Below, one piece after another: positions 19,294 through 28,519 of a stretch of 64,000 bases of DNA. A program made the position numbers and the translations under genes. Each line of letters begins with the position of its first letter. The stretch's first letter is position 1. The stretch lies in NCBI GenBank assembly GCA_021713415.1, contig JAKJJQ010000005.1:33354-97353 (forward strand), written 5' to 3'. Under the pieces are notes generated by a model. It did not search any database and was not told the origin of the DNA. It saw nothing but the letters and a program-made list of their open reading frames with translations. The DNA is from M0027 sp021713415. Its GTDB lineage: Bacteria; Pseudomonadota; Gammaproteobacteria; Francisellales; Francisellaceae.

Positions 19294-19794
19294 TTATAGC
19301 TGGTTTTGATGGTTTATTGCGCTATCATGGTTATTGTTAGATGTATCATAAAATGGTAAATCATTATTGATAATCTGTTTTGAACTATAGTTTTTAAGTT
19401 GGGGATGATGTTCTATTAGAAAATCAACAAATTCATCTTTTAAGTGTTTAGGTTCTTTTTTTAGAATGGCATGATTGATTGTATATTCTTGAGCAATATT
19501 TGCTCCTAATGCTTTGTTTAATAGAAAAGATATTTTTTCTGACATCCAGCCAGGGCGATTTTCTATCATACCTAAACAGTTAACTAATGCACACGCATTA
19601 TGTAGCCCTGAAGCATTTGGATACTTTGTAGCATATTTAATTAATTCATTTGCAATAGGTTGGTTGGTGTGGTTTGCCAAAAAGTGATTACTATGCTTTT
19701 CAATATATCGCTGACCAAGTAATTGTAATACCTTTGAGCTTAGAGTGTCTAGCTTGTTAGGCTTTACTTTGTCTATTATTTCTCCAAATTTCAT
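19294..19794 (-). CDS. Hypothetical protein with hairpin-masked ribosome site
   Basis: 166 residues, mostly helical, without signal peptide or membrane segment; contains ACALVNCLG and many histidines near the C-terminus. The family was not recognised. The ribosome site AAGGAG lies 8 bases before the ATG and forms one arm of a stable hairpin (19803-19829), suggesting control of translation. It converges on the secreted gene ending at 19256. Confidence 0.6.
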   Translation of the reverse strand: MKFGEIIDKVKPNKLDTLSSKVLQLLGQRYIEKHSNHFLANHTNQPIANELIKYATKYPNASGLHNACALVNCLGMIENRPGWMSEKISFLLNKALGANIAQEYTINHAILKKEPKHLKDEFVDFLIEHHPQLKNYSSKQIINNDLPFYDTSNNNHDSAINHQNQL

Positions 19795-19802
19795 TTGATT
19801 AA

Positions 19803-19829
19803 CTCCTTCTTTGTTTGGACAAAGCGGAG
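19803..19829 (-). promoter_or_regulatory. Ribosome-site-sequestering hairpin before the gene at 19794
   Basis: On the minus strand CTCC-G-CTTTGT-CCAA-ACAAAG-AA-GGAG folds into a 6-bp stem with a 4-base loop plus a 4-bp stem that pairs the Shine-Dalgarno GGAG. There is no T-run, so it is not a terminator. It is a candidate RNA thermometer or protein/ligand-controlled switch. Confidence 0.55.
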
Positions 19830-19895
19830 TGTAATTTGAAATAATTTGATTTAATATTGCAGATTTTTTTATAAAATATCAGTCAAGTGAATTAT

Positions 19896-21488
19896 TTAAT
19901 CTTCCACAACAATCGTATCTTTCTTACGTAAAGCATTACATAGATCAACTAATTTTGGATGCGTAAACCAGTGAAAGAATACAATAGATGTGGTAAAGAT
20001 TAATGGGTAGAAAACAATCTCTGGAATGATACCATGACCTTTATACGCCTCTGGACCAAAACCAATGATAAATGTAATTATCCAAAGATAAATAAGCATT
20101 GGTAAAGAAGTCGATAAAATATCTTTCATTGTATATTGATGGTTTTTTCCTGAATTAATCACAAGGAATATAGCAAGTAAAATTGTCATAAACCAAGCAA
20201 GTTTCATCATATCAACATAGCCAACAAACACTAATAACATAGTTAAAACAAAAAACAATATTGGCGCAACAATATGTGCATAAGGTACTTTAAATGGACG
20301 TTTTTTATTCGGCTCACTTCTGCGAAGTGCGACTAATGAAATAGGTGCTGCCATATAACCAATAACATGAAATGCTGTGACTAATACCATTAATGCCGCC
20401 CAGCTATGAAATAATAAAAGTAGACCACTAGCTAGAATAAAGTTAAAAAACATCGCACGTCTTGAGAAATAGTATTTTGGATCAAGCTTGGCAAAGTATT
20501 TTGGCATTTGACCTTCTGAAGCCATAGAGTAGAGCATGCGTGAGGTACCGCCTAAATAAGCAATACCAGTACCTGATGGTGATACAACGGCATCAGCATA
20601 TAAAATCATCACCATAATATTTAAGCCTAGTGGAATCATTAATTGTACAAATGGTGAGTTAAAGTTTAAGTTAGCCCAACCTTTTGTAACAACTTCTTGT
20701 GGATTAACCGCACCAATAAACGAAGTTTGTAATAATAAATAAATCACTAAGCAGACAATAATTGAGAAAAACATTGCCAAAGGTAAATTGCGTTCTGGCT
20801 TTTTAATTTCACTGGCAAATGATAACGCAATTTGAAATCCATTAAATGCATAGATCATCCCACCAGCAACAATGGCAGTGAAAATTGAGCCAGTACCAAA
20901 TGGTATCCATGTATTATGATAAGCTGTGAAATTCCCTGGATGAAAAGCGCTACCAATTAATACAATCGCTGTGAATAGTGGAACAAAAAACTTAATGATA
21001 GTCATAGAATTGTTAATATAAGAGAAAATTTTAATGCCAAAAAAGTTAATAAATAAATAGACTATCATCAGTAAAAAGGCAATAAATAAACCTTCAGGCG
21101 TTAATGAACCATTCGCCATCCAGTTTGTTTGAGCATAGTGAGAAATGCTAGTTAAATATTGAATGCTTGCTTGGGCTTCTGTAGGAATTACAGCAACAAT
21201 GCCCATCCAGTTCGAAAATGCAAAAAAGATACCAAAGGTTTTATTATGGGATAAAGCGCTCATTCTAGTTGTAACACCACGCATTGGATACATTGTTGCA
21301 ACTTCAGCCATAACAAGTGCCATTACTGAAATAATCAATGCAGTTAATATCCAGGCAATATAGGCGCCTCCAGGCCCTGCGCTTTTAGCTGCATAATAGG
21401 ATGCAAAAAGCCATCCACTTCCAATAATACAGCATACGCTAGCAGCGGTTGCTGAGAATAAACCAACTTGCTTTTTTTTCATACCCAT
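19896..21488 (-). CDS. APC-superfamily amino-acid permease
   Basis: 530-residue polytopic inner-membrane transporter with about 12-14 hydrophobic segments. Helix 1 carries the APC substrate loop SVCCIIGSGWLFA. GGMIYAFNGFQIALSFASEIKKPERNLP is the typical helix-6 region, and GTGIAYLGGTSRMLYSMASEGQMPKYF follows. Length and sequence fit amino-acid/proton symporters or antiporters of the GadC/YjeM-like kind; the substrate cannot be read. The start could be ATG 21488 or 21482. Intracellular relatives use many such permeases for amino-acid-based nutrition. Confidence 0.88.
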   Translation of the reverse strand: MGMKKKQVGLFSATAASVCCIIGSGWLFASYYAAKSAGPGGAYIAWILTALIISVMALVMAEVATMYPMRGVTTRMSALSHNKTFGIFFAFSNWMGIVAVIPTEAQASIQYLTSISHYAQTNWMANGSLTPEGLFIAFLLMIVYLFINFFGIKIFSYINNSMTIIKFFVPLFTAIVLIGSAFHPGNFTAYHNTWIPFGTGSIFTAIVAGGMIYAFNGFQIALSFASEIKKPERNLPLAMFFSIIVCLVIYLLLQTSFIGAVNPQEVVTKGWANLNFNSPFVQLMIPLGLNIMVMILYADAVVSPSGTGIAYLGGTSRMLYSMASEGQMPKYFAKLDPKYYFSRRAMFFNFILASGLLLLFHSWAALMVLVTAFHVIGYMAAPISLVALRRSEPNKKRPFKVPYAHIVAPILFFVLTMLLVFVGYVDMMKLAWFMTILLAIFLVINSGKNHQYTMKDILSTSLPMLIYLWIITFIIGFGPEAYKGHGIIPEIVFYPLIFTTSIVFFHWFTHPKLVDLCNALRKKDTIVVED

Positions 21489-21969
21489 AAATTATTTAAT
21501 CCTTTTATTTAAGTTGTTTTTGATGTCCAATTGTATAGAGAACAATTATTAAACAGTAATATTGGGTGCTTCAGTATAAAAATATGACCGTTGTGAGGCA
21601 CAGTAAGATAATCTGACAAAAAAAATGAGTTTAGTCAATGATATACTATGATTGATAACCTAAATTTAATGTCATAGTTAAACTGATTAATATTATTTTG
21701 CTGTTGAAAAAGTATCATTTTGTTATTTATTTAAGTGTATGATTTATAAATATTTATATATTATTTGATTGAATTTATACATTTGATTATTTGTTTGCTT
21801 AATTAATATCATTAAGGCATATCAAATATTAAATTATTTTTTTGCATATGCGATATTAGTGTCATATTTCTTAATTTATAGTATACGAAGTTACTTAGAT
21901 AATAATTATTTGTATATTATATATTCTTGTGATTAGATGGTATATTGTTAATACAATGGAGATGTGTCA
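21489..21969. other. Divergent upstream region of permease and lipase genes
   Basis: 481 very AT-rich bases between the permease (minus) and the GDSL lipase (plus). Several TATAAT-like runs exist, but no pair of promoter boxes, riboswitch or ORF stands out. Confidence 0.5.
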
Positions 21970-23448
21970 ATGAAAGCTATTTATCATAAGTTAAGTTTTA
22001 AAAAACTTTTAGTGAATATTCTATTTGGAATGCTTTGTACTATAAAGATTACGTTTGCATCTGCAGGTATCAATATTGATGTCGAAAACCGATGTTTTTA
22101 TCCAGTAACTTTTTCAATGGGTGATGATAATCTAACAAATATAGAAACGAAAGCTACGATTCAGTCATCAACTAAAAAATTACTATCCTATGTTAAAGAT
22201 AGAAGCGTTGGAATAAAAGCTGCTTCAGATAGAGGAGACAAGCTTGGTTCTCTTATCGTTTGGTTGCATGATGACACCTGGGGTAATTATATGGATTCTC
22301 GAGATTTGAAAGGGGATATTTACATTGATCAACCATCAATGAGTTGGCACAGTTGGAATGGCACACCAACAGTAACGATTGCAACCTGTAAAAGTAAGAT
22401 TGATTTAAGCCAGAGTAATTTATTTAATGGCATTGAACGTGTGATATTTTTTGGTGATAGTTTAAGTGATAAAGGTACGTTACATGAATATACATTAGGT
22501 GTCATACCTCAGTCACCACCTTATTATGATGGTATGTTTTCTAATGGTGATACTTGGGCTGTGCAGTTTTCAAATGATTTAAGAGAAAAGGGTATTGAAG
22601 CAAGTAACTATGCTGTTGGTGGTGCAACGACTGTATTAGATGTAACGGGTTCTTTACCTTATTCATTAGAAGGTGAATATAATACTTATACACTAAATAC
22701 AACACTAAAGGGGTGGACAAATCAAGATAAGCAGTTAGCGATTATTTTTATTGGTGCTAATGATTATTTGACAGCTAAAGCGCATATGAGTAATCAAGAG
22801 GTTGATCAATTAACTTCAAGTGTTATTAATCAAATTCAATCAACGATTACTAATTTAATTAACTATGGAGTTAAGCGGTTTGTTGTAATCGGTTTACCAG
22901 ATATAAGTTTTACGCCTGAGTCGCAGTTTGATTCAAAAAATACTGATTCAACACATGCATTAGCATTAATGCATAATCAAAAGTTACAACAAATGGTTGC
23001 TTCACTTCAGTCAAGTTATGCTAATAGTGGCATGATGTTTAAATATATTGATATTGCATCAATGTTTGATGAACTAATCAATCAAACTGATCAGATTAAC
23101 CAAGAATATCATTTATTATTAAATCCTGCATTGAATACTCAGTCATGTTGGAATGGTGGGTACACCACTTCTGGCGTATCAAATCTTACTCAAAGTAATA
23201 ATAGCCAAACAAAATTACAGACACTGATTAACAAATATTATGTTGATCAACCAACAGATGTTATTAATGTACTAAATCAACTGCCAGATACAGCTGATAT
23301 TCGTAGTGCAGTATTAGTAGCAAATTCAGGTCAATTATGTAGCAATCCAGAAAATTATATTTTTTGGGATCGAGTGCATCCAACTTCACAAATTCATAAT
23401 GCACTGTATTTATATATTAAAGAGAAGTTAGATATTAAATCGATTTGA
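21970..23448 (+). CDS. Secreted GDSL-family lipase/acyltransferase (PlaA/PlaC-like)
   Basis: 492 residues from ATG 21970; GGAGA sits 7 bases upstream and argues against the GTG at 21964. A signal peptide ends near residue 30. A separate domain of about 110 residues (INIDVENRCFYPVTFSM to Cys140) precedes the catalytic domain. GDSL blocks are complete: FFGDSLSD with Ser164, NYAVGGAT, FIGANDYL, and WDRVHPT with the Asp-x-x-His pair. This fits the lysophospholipase A/glycerophospholipid-cholesterol acyltransferase group known from Legionella. It probably acts on host or environmental lipids after export. Confidence 0.85.
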   Translation: MKAIYHKLSFKKLLVNILFGMLCTIKITFASAGINIDVENRCFYPVTFSMGDDNLTNIETKATIQSSTKKLLSYVKDRSVGIKAASDRGDKLGSLIVWLHDDTWGNYMDSRDLKGDIYIDQPSMSWHSWNGTPTVTIATCKSKIDLSQSNLFNGIERVIFFGDSLSDKGTLHEYTLGVIPQSPPYYDGMFSNGDTWAVQFSNDLREKGIEASNYAVGGATTVLDVTGSLPYSLEGEYNTYTLNTTLKGWTNQDKQLAIIFIGANDYLTAKAHMSNQEVDQLTSSVINQIQSTITNLINYGVKRFVVIGLPDISFTPESQFDSKNTDSTHALALMHNQKLQQMVASLQSSYANSGMMFKYIDIASMFDELINQTDQINQEYHLLLNPALNTQSCWNGGYTTSGVSNLTQSNNSQTKLQTLINKYYVDQPTDVINVLNQLPDTADIRSAVLVANSGQLCSNPENYIFWDRVHPTSQIHNALYLYIKEKLDIKSI

Positions 23449-23502
23449 ATGTTACCTAGCTAGTATTTGGATAAATTTTTGCTATAGTTTAAAGATTAGC
23501 TT

Positions 23503-23527
23503 TAAGCTTGAATAAGCTTATTTTATT
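23503..23527 (+). terminator. Candidate terminator after the GDSL lipase gene
   Basis: TAAGCTT-GAAT-AAGCTTA forms a 7-bp stem with a 4-base loop, followed by TTTTATT. The stem is AT-rich, so strength is doubtful. It lies just before the ribosome site of the next gene. Confidence 0.4.
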
Positions 23528-23539
23528 GGGAGAGTGTAT

Positions 23540-24361
23540 ATGTTTGCAGATAAATCATTAGCAAAACAAATTGAAGCTTTGATGGTTTATAATGCACGTC
23601 AATATACATTAACCTCACTTAAATTATATCCTCAAATGCAGGCATCATGCATTGATATTGAAGGGGGTATTGCAAGTTTTTGTGGTGAAGATGATCTTCT
23701 AAGCAAAGCCATTGGTATTGGTTTAAATGGAAAAGTTACTAAAGAGACTTTGGAATTAATAGAGCAAATTTATACAAAACGACATGTTAATACGGTAATT
23801 GATCTGTGTCCGTTAGCAGATTCAAGTATTTTATATTTTATTAAATCAAGATGTTATGCATTAACTGAATATGTTAATGTGATGTATTTAGACTTAACCA
23901 AACAGTTGCCTGAAATTTCACTACCTTCTGATGTGATTATTGAGCAAACTGATGATATTAAACTTTGGCATGCAGTAACCGTTTTAGGTTATACACAAAG
24001 AGATTCAACGACCTCACATAGCTTAAGTCGATATTTTGATTGTTATGCAAATATGGATCATGTAACAGCATTTATTGCAAAGTTAGACGGTGTTGTTGTC
24101 GGCGGTAGTGTTATTGCTATTGGTGAAAATGGTATTTGTGAGTTTAATTTAAGTGGTACATTATTAGATTTTAGGGGGCGAGGTGTTCAGCGTGCGCTAA
24201 TTGCTAAACGCATCGAGTATGCTAAAAAACATGGTTGTAAACTTGTCGTTGCAGGTTTTACCCCTGGTAGCATTCCACAAAGAAACTGTGAAAGATTTGG
24301 TTTTAAGTTAGCCTATACAAGGACGAAATTGGTTAAGGTTTTGGAAAGTGGTTCAAAGTGA
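23540..24361 (+). CDS. GNAT-family N-acetyltransferase
   Basis: 273 residues from ATG 23540; GGGAG lies 7 bases upstream, so the GTG at 23534 is rejected. The N-terminal half is probably a degenerate acetyltransferase fold. The C-terminal half is a GNAT domain: a strand-strand region with FIAKLDGVVVGGSVIAIGENG, then the acetyl-CoA loop LDFRGRGVQRALIAKRIEYAKKHGCK, and RNCERFGFKLAYTRTKL at the end. The substrate is unknown. Confidence 0.82.
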   Translation: MFADKSLAKQIEALMVYNARQYTLTSLKLYPQMQASCIDIEGGIASFCGEDDLLSKAIGIGLNGKVTKETLELIEQIYTKRHVNTVIDLCPLADSSILYFIKSRCYALTEYVNVMYLDLTKQLPEISLPSDVIIEQTDDIKLWHAVTVLGYTQRDSTTSHSLSRYFDCYANMDHVTAFIAKLDGVVVGGSVIAIGENGICEFNLSGTLLDFRGRGVQRALIAKRIEYAKKHGCKLVVAGFTPGSIPQRNCERFGFKLAYTRTKLVKVLESGSK

Positions 24362-24363
24362 TT

Positions 24364-24753
24364 TTATGCCACTGAAAGAGAAATATTAAAGTCAGTTGCT
24401 TTGACAATTGGTTTAACTTCTCTTTTTGTTTTAACAAGATCAATAATAGAATATTTTTCTAAAGTTTTAAGCGTTCTACTTAGATTGCTAGATTTCCTAC
24501 CTGAAAGTTGAGAAAGCTCTTTAATACTGTTTGGCTGTTGTGTTTTTATTAATTTCAATAACTGCATATTATTTTCATTTAAAACCTCAGCTAATGACTT
24601 TACAGAATTAAACCAAATTTTTGGTTCATTTGGCTTAGGTTTATATTTGCCTGAAGCAATTAATAAAGCACGCTTTTGAAAATCTTTTTTAGAAATAATA
24701 CCAACTTTTAACGGTTTCATCTTGCTTGCATCACGTTTCACAATAATTACCAT
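24364..24753 (-). CDS. HVO_A0114-type winged-helix DNA-binding (antitoxin-like) protein
   Basis: 129 residues. KVGIISKKDFQKRALLIASGKYKPKPNEPKIWF is typical of the HVO_A0114 family, annotated as antitoxin-like regulators. A MarR-like HTH follows (NNMQLLKLIKTQQPNSIKELSQLSGRKSSNLSRTLKTLEKY). ATG 24753 and ATG 24720 are both possible starts; the second gives the usual family N-terminus, and neither has a good ribosome site. The usual toxin partner gene is not found next to it, so it may be solitary. Confidence 0.7.
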   Translation of the reverse strand: MVIIVKRDASKMKPLKVGIISKKDFQKRALLIASGKYKPKPNEPKIWFNSVKSLAEVLNENNMQLLKLIKTQQPNSIKELSQLSGRKSSNLSRTLKTLEKYSIIDLVKTKREVKPIVKATDFNISLSVA

Positions 24754-24994
24754 TTAATTATCATCTGTTAATAATTATAACGCGATTAATTGAAAATACC
24801 AAATATAAATTCACCTGGGTGTAGGCCCATATTAAAAATTATTAAAATAAACTACGCTATTTCTTATAGCAAACTTGCTAAAATACAAGATAGCTGGTCA
24901 AATAAAAATTATGTATCTTCAATAGCTTTAGATATTGAAGATTACCTAAGAGCAAGTTTAAAAAGTGCAAGCTATAAAAATTAAAAGGTTTATT

Positions 24995-25429
24995 ATGAAT
25001 AAGATAGTTGCTTGTGGTCGTTTATTTTTTTTTAGTCTACTTGTTTTTAGTCCATTAATTTTATTTGCCGATAGTTCAAACTGCGAAGAACTCAAAAGTG
25101 CAGAGTTTTCTATTGATTTATCTGATGGAGATAATAAATGCTTATCCTTTCCAAAACGAGTTAATACAGTATTTTGTTCTGTAACTAAATTAAACCCAGC
25201 TAAAACTAAAGTTGGTAAGCTTTCTATTGAAATTACACAGTACTATACAGGTCCAATGTTGGGTATGAGTACTTACTCTCAAGTGATTAAAAAGATAGGC
25301 CAGAAGTTTGAATTTACAGGCTCAAATTCACCAGATACGATGCAGGTACATTTTGAATTTGATTCACAGTCAGCATCTAAAATTAAAATGATTGGCTTAT
25401 CTTGTAAATATAATATCTATCAAGATTAA
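24995..25429 (+). CDS. Small exported protein, unknown function
   Basis: 144 residues from ATG 24995, chosen because AAAAGG lies just upstream and the product then begins with a clean signal peptide (hydrophobic 8-26, cleavage about LFA-DSS). The mature part has cysteines at SSNCEEL, NKCLSF, TVFCSV and GLSCKYN. It is probably a small beta-sandwich with two disulfides. It lacks the TDGYG and CPW motifs, so it is not an obvious member of the large secreted family here. Confidence 0.65.
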   Translation: MNKIVACGRLFFFSLLVFSPLILFADSSNCEELKSAEFSIDLSDGDNKCLSFPKRVNTVFCSVTKLNPAKTKVGKLSIEITQYYTGPMLGMSTYSQVIKKIGQKFEFTGSNSPDTMQVHFEFDSQSASKIKMIGLSCKYNIYQD

Positions 25430-25544
25430 AGATAATCTAATAGTTCCAAATTAAAACGCTTGAGTATATCATTGATATTTAATATAGTTATTCCTAAATT
25501 CTTTAGCGCAAATATGTGAGTGCTAAATCTATTAGGAATATCAT

Positions 25545-26363
25545 ATGAAAAAACAAACCATATTAATAACAGGTTGTTCGCATGGTGGTATCGGTTATGC
25601 CTGTGCAAAATATTTAAAAGAAATTGGCCATGAAGTTTTTGCATCAGTAAGATCACCATCAGATGTTGAAAAGCTAAAAAGTGAAGGCTTTAATACTTAT
25701 TTAATTGATGTTAATAATGAAGATCAAATTACTTATGCATTCAATGATATATTAACTAAAACAAATAACAAATTAGATGTTGTATTTAATAATGCAGGCT
25801 TTGCACAAACAGGTGCACTTGAAGATATTCCAACAAAATATATTAGAGAGCAATTTGAGACTAATTTTTTTGCAGTTCATAACATAACACGGATGGCATT
25901 GAAGATTATGAGAAAGCAAGGCTATGGTAAAATTATACAACATGGTTCTGTTTTAGGCTTAGTCTCGCTTAAATATAGAGGTGCATATAATGCAAGTAAA
26001 TATGCGATGGAAGGTATGGTTGATACAATGAGACAAGAATTGAAAGGCTCGAATATTCATATGACGATCTTAAATACAGGGCCTGTAACTAGTAATATCA
26101 GAGCAAACTCAATGAAAACAGTCAAAAATATAGATAAAGAAGGCTCTGCTCATATCCGTCAGTATGAAAAATTAGCAGTAGGCAAGCATAAAAAAGTGCC
26201 ATTTAATGAAGAAGCCATTGTTGTTGCTAAAATCGTGGCAAAAATTCTTAATTCAGAAAAACCAGCGCCAAGATATACCATCACAAAGTTTACTTATTTA
26301 GCTAAGTTTCTCAAAACACTACTACCCACCAGAGCACTTGATAGTATTTTGAATAAGTTTTAG
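25545..26363 (+). CDS. Short-chain dehydrogenase/reductase
   Basis: 272-residue classical SDR. The cofactor loop TGCSHGGIG lies at 9-17, followed by FNNAG at 81-85. The catalytic set is Ser135, Tyr148 and Lys152 (YNASK). A basic residue after the second strand (SVRSP) suggests NADP(H). The C-terminal extension to LPTRALDSIL resembles SDRs acting on lipid or steroid-like substrates, but the substrate cannot be assigned. It sits 114 bases before tkt with its own upstream region. Confidence 0.85.
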   Translation: MKKQTILITGCSHGGIGYACAKYLKEIGHEVFASVRSPSDVEKLKSEGFNTYLIDVNNEDQITYAFNDILTKTNNKLDVVFNNAGFAQTGALEDIPTKYIREQFETNFFAVHNITRMALKIMRKQGYGKIIQHGSVLGLVSLKYRGAYNASKYAMEGMVDTMRQELKGSNIHMTILNTGPVTSNIRANSMKTVKNIDKEGSAHIRQYEKLAVGKHKKVPFNEEAIVVAKIVAKILNSEKPAPRYTITKFTYLAKFLKTLLPTRALDSILNKF

Positions 26364-26434
26364 ATGCTTTCTTGCAATGAGAATTGCTGAGTAAATTAAA
26401 TAAAAACTATACGATTTTAATTGCATAATGTTAG

Positions 26435-26449
26435 AATAGTGCCACTATT
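26435..26449 (+). promoter_or_regulatory. Palindrome in the tkt upstream region
   Basis: AATAGTG-C-CACTATT is a 7-bp inverted repeat with a single central base, 28 bases before the tkt ATG and overlapping a possible -10 (TAGAAT). It could be an operator. Confidence 0.3.
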
Positions 26450-26477
26450 TTAATTTTAAATTCTTGGAATATTAACA

Positions 26478-28502
26478 ATGACAGTTTCAAAAAATGTATT
26501 AGCAAATGCAATTCGCATGTTAAGTGCAGATGCCGTTCAAAAAGCAAAATCAGGACATCCTGGTATGCCAATGGGCATGGCAGATATTGCAGAAGTGTTA
26601 TGGCGAGATTTTTTAAATCATAGTCCAACGAATCCAAACTGGATTAATCGTGATCGCTTTGTATTATCTAATGGCCATGGGTCAATGCTTTTATATTCCT
26701 TATTACATTTAACAGGCTATGATTTGCCGATTACTGAAATTGAGAATTTTCGCCAGTTACATTCTAAAACACCTGGGCATCCAGAATATGGTTATACGCC
26801 AGGTGTTGAGACAACAACTGGACCACTAGGCCAAGGTCTTGCCAATGCTGTTGGTATGGCGATTGCTGAGAAAGTATTAAGTACTCGTTTTAATAAACCA
26901 AATATAGATTTAATTGATCATTTTACTTATGTATTTATGGGTGATGGTTGTTTAATGGAAGGTATCTCTCATGAGGTTTGTTCATTAGCAGGGACTTTAG
27001 GTTTAGGTAAACTAATTGCCTTTTGGGATGATAATGGTATTTCAATTGATGGTGAGGTTGATGGCTGGTTTACTGAGAATGTGCCTGAACGTTTCAAAGC
27101 TTATGGTTGGCAAGTCATTTCGGATGTAGATGGACATAATCCAGATGCAATTACTCAAGCAATTACTCAAGCTAAAAGTGATTTAACACGCCCAACAATT
27201 ATTTGTGCTCGTACAACCATTGGTTTTGGTTCACCGAATAAGGCAGGTAAAGAGTCATCTCATGGTGCGCCATTAGGCGAAGATGAGATTAAGTTGGTTA
27301 GAGAAAAACTAAACTGGCACCATGCACCATTTGAAATTCCAAGTGAGATATATAAGGCTTGGGATCAAAAGGAAAAAGGCAAAGAGAAAGAAGCTCAGTG
27401 GGATCAGCTTTATAATCAATATATTAGTCAATATCCGAATGAAGCAGCCCAATTAAGTCGTCAGCTTAAAGGTGAGCTGCCAGAGAACTGGTCTGATGTT
27501 TGTCAAAGCTGGTTAACAGAAGTAATCAATGATCCACAAACAGTTGCAACACGTAAAGCATCGCAAATGGCATTAAACCATTTAGGTCGTATAATGCCTG
27601 AACTATTAGGTGGTTCTGCTGATTTAACAGGTTCAAACTTAACTAATCATAAGGATTCAAAATTAATTACTCATGATGATTTCAGTGGTAATTATATCTC
27701 TTACGGCGTACGTGAATTTGGCATGAGTGCAATTATGAATGGTATTGAGCTACACGGTGGTTTTCGCCCTTATGGTGGTACGTTTTTAGTATTTACAGAT
27801 TATGCTCGAAATGCCATTCGTATGAGTGCTTTAATGAAACAACCAGTCATTTATGTTATGACCCATGATTCAATTGGTTTAGGTGAAGATGGACCAACAC
27901 ATCAGCCAATAGAGCAATTAGCTTCATTAAGAGTGATTCCAAATTTAAACGTATGGCGTCCAGCAGATGTATTTGAAACGGCAGTTGCTTGGCAAGTTGC
28001 AATTGAATCAAATAGCTCTCCATCAATTTTATCTTTGTCGCGTCATAATTTACCAGCTGTGGTTGAGCAAATAACTGATGCTGAAAAAATAAGAAAAGGC
28101 GGTTATATTTTACGTAGTAATTCTGATAAAGCTGATGTAATTTTAGCTGCAACTGGCTCTGAAGTAACTTTAGTTATTAATGCTTATCAAGAATTAATAA
28201 ACCAAGGACTTAATGTTCGAGTTGTCTCTATGCCGTGTATGGATATCTTTAAGATGCAATCTGAAGATTATCGTAATGAAGTATTTCCAGATAATGTGCC
28301 TGTTGTTGCAATTGAAGCAGCAGTAGCGGATAGTTGGTATAGTATTATAGGAAAAGGCAATAAAGTTATTGCTATGCATTCCTTTGGTGAGTCAGCACCA
28401 GCCAGTGCGTTATTTAATGAATTTGGTTTTACAGTTGAACATATTACCCAGTTAGCACATGAAGTATTAAAATCAAATAAATCATTAACTGAGAATGTTT
28501 AG
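26478..28502 (+). CDS. tkt: Transketolase
   Basis: Thiamine-diphosphate enzyme of the non-oxidative pentose phosphate pathway, 674 residues, full length. Visible landmarks are KSGHPGMPMGMAD, NGHGSMLLYSLLHLTGYD, the GPLGQG loop and the ThDP motif GDGCLMEG followed by FWDDNGISIDG. GSADLTGSNLT, REFGMSAIMNGI and HDSIGLGEDGPTHQPIEQL with the catalytic His follow. In Legionella and relatives tkt heads a cluster with gap-pgk-pyk-fba. Here two unrelated genes separate it from gap. Confidence 0.98.
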   Translation: MTVSKNVLANAIRMLSADAVQKAKSGHPGMPMGMADIAEVLWRDFLNHSPTNPNWINRDRFVLSNGHGSMLLYSLLHLTGYDLPITEIENFRQLHSKTPGHPEYGYTPGVETTTGPLGQGLANAVGMAIAEKVLSTRFNKPNIDLIDHFTYVFMGDGCLMEGISHEVCSLAGTLGLGKLIAFWDDNGISIDGEVDGWFTENVPERFKAYGWQVISDVDGHNPDAITQAITQAKSDLTRPTIICARTTIGFGSPNKAGKESSHGAPLGEDEIKLVREKLNWHHAPFEIPSEIYKAWDQKEKGKEKEAQWDQLYNQYISQYPNEAAQLSRQLKGELPENWSDVCQSWLTEVINDPQTVATRKASQMALNHLGRIMPELLGGSADLTGSNLTNHKDSKLITHDDFSGNYISYGVREFGMSAIMNGIELHGGFRPYGGTFLVFTDYARNAIRMSALMKQPVIYVMTHDSIGLGEDGPTHQPIEQLASLRVIPNLNVWRPADVFETAVAWQVAIESNSSPSILSLSRHNLPAVVEQITDAEKIRKGGYILRSNSDKADVILAATGSEVTLVINAYQELINQGLNVRVVSMPCMDIFKMQSEDYRNEVFPDNVPVVAIEAAVADSWYSIIGKGNKVIAMHSFGESAPASALFNEFGFTVEHITQLAHEVLKSNKSLTENV

Positions 28503-28519
28503 ACCTTTTATGGCGTAGC

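Noticed and set aside
24790..24984. 64-codon plus-strand ORF between the antitoxin-like gene and the exported protein
   Set aside because: TTG start, no ribosome site, unremarkable composition; the next gene begins with its own signals inside the following interval.
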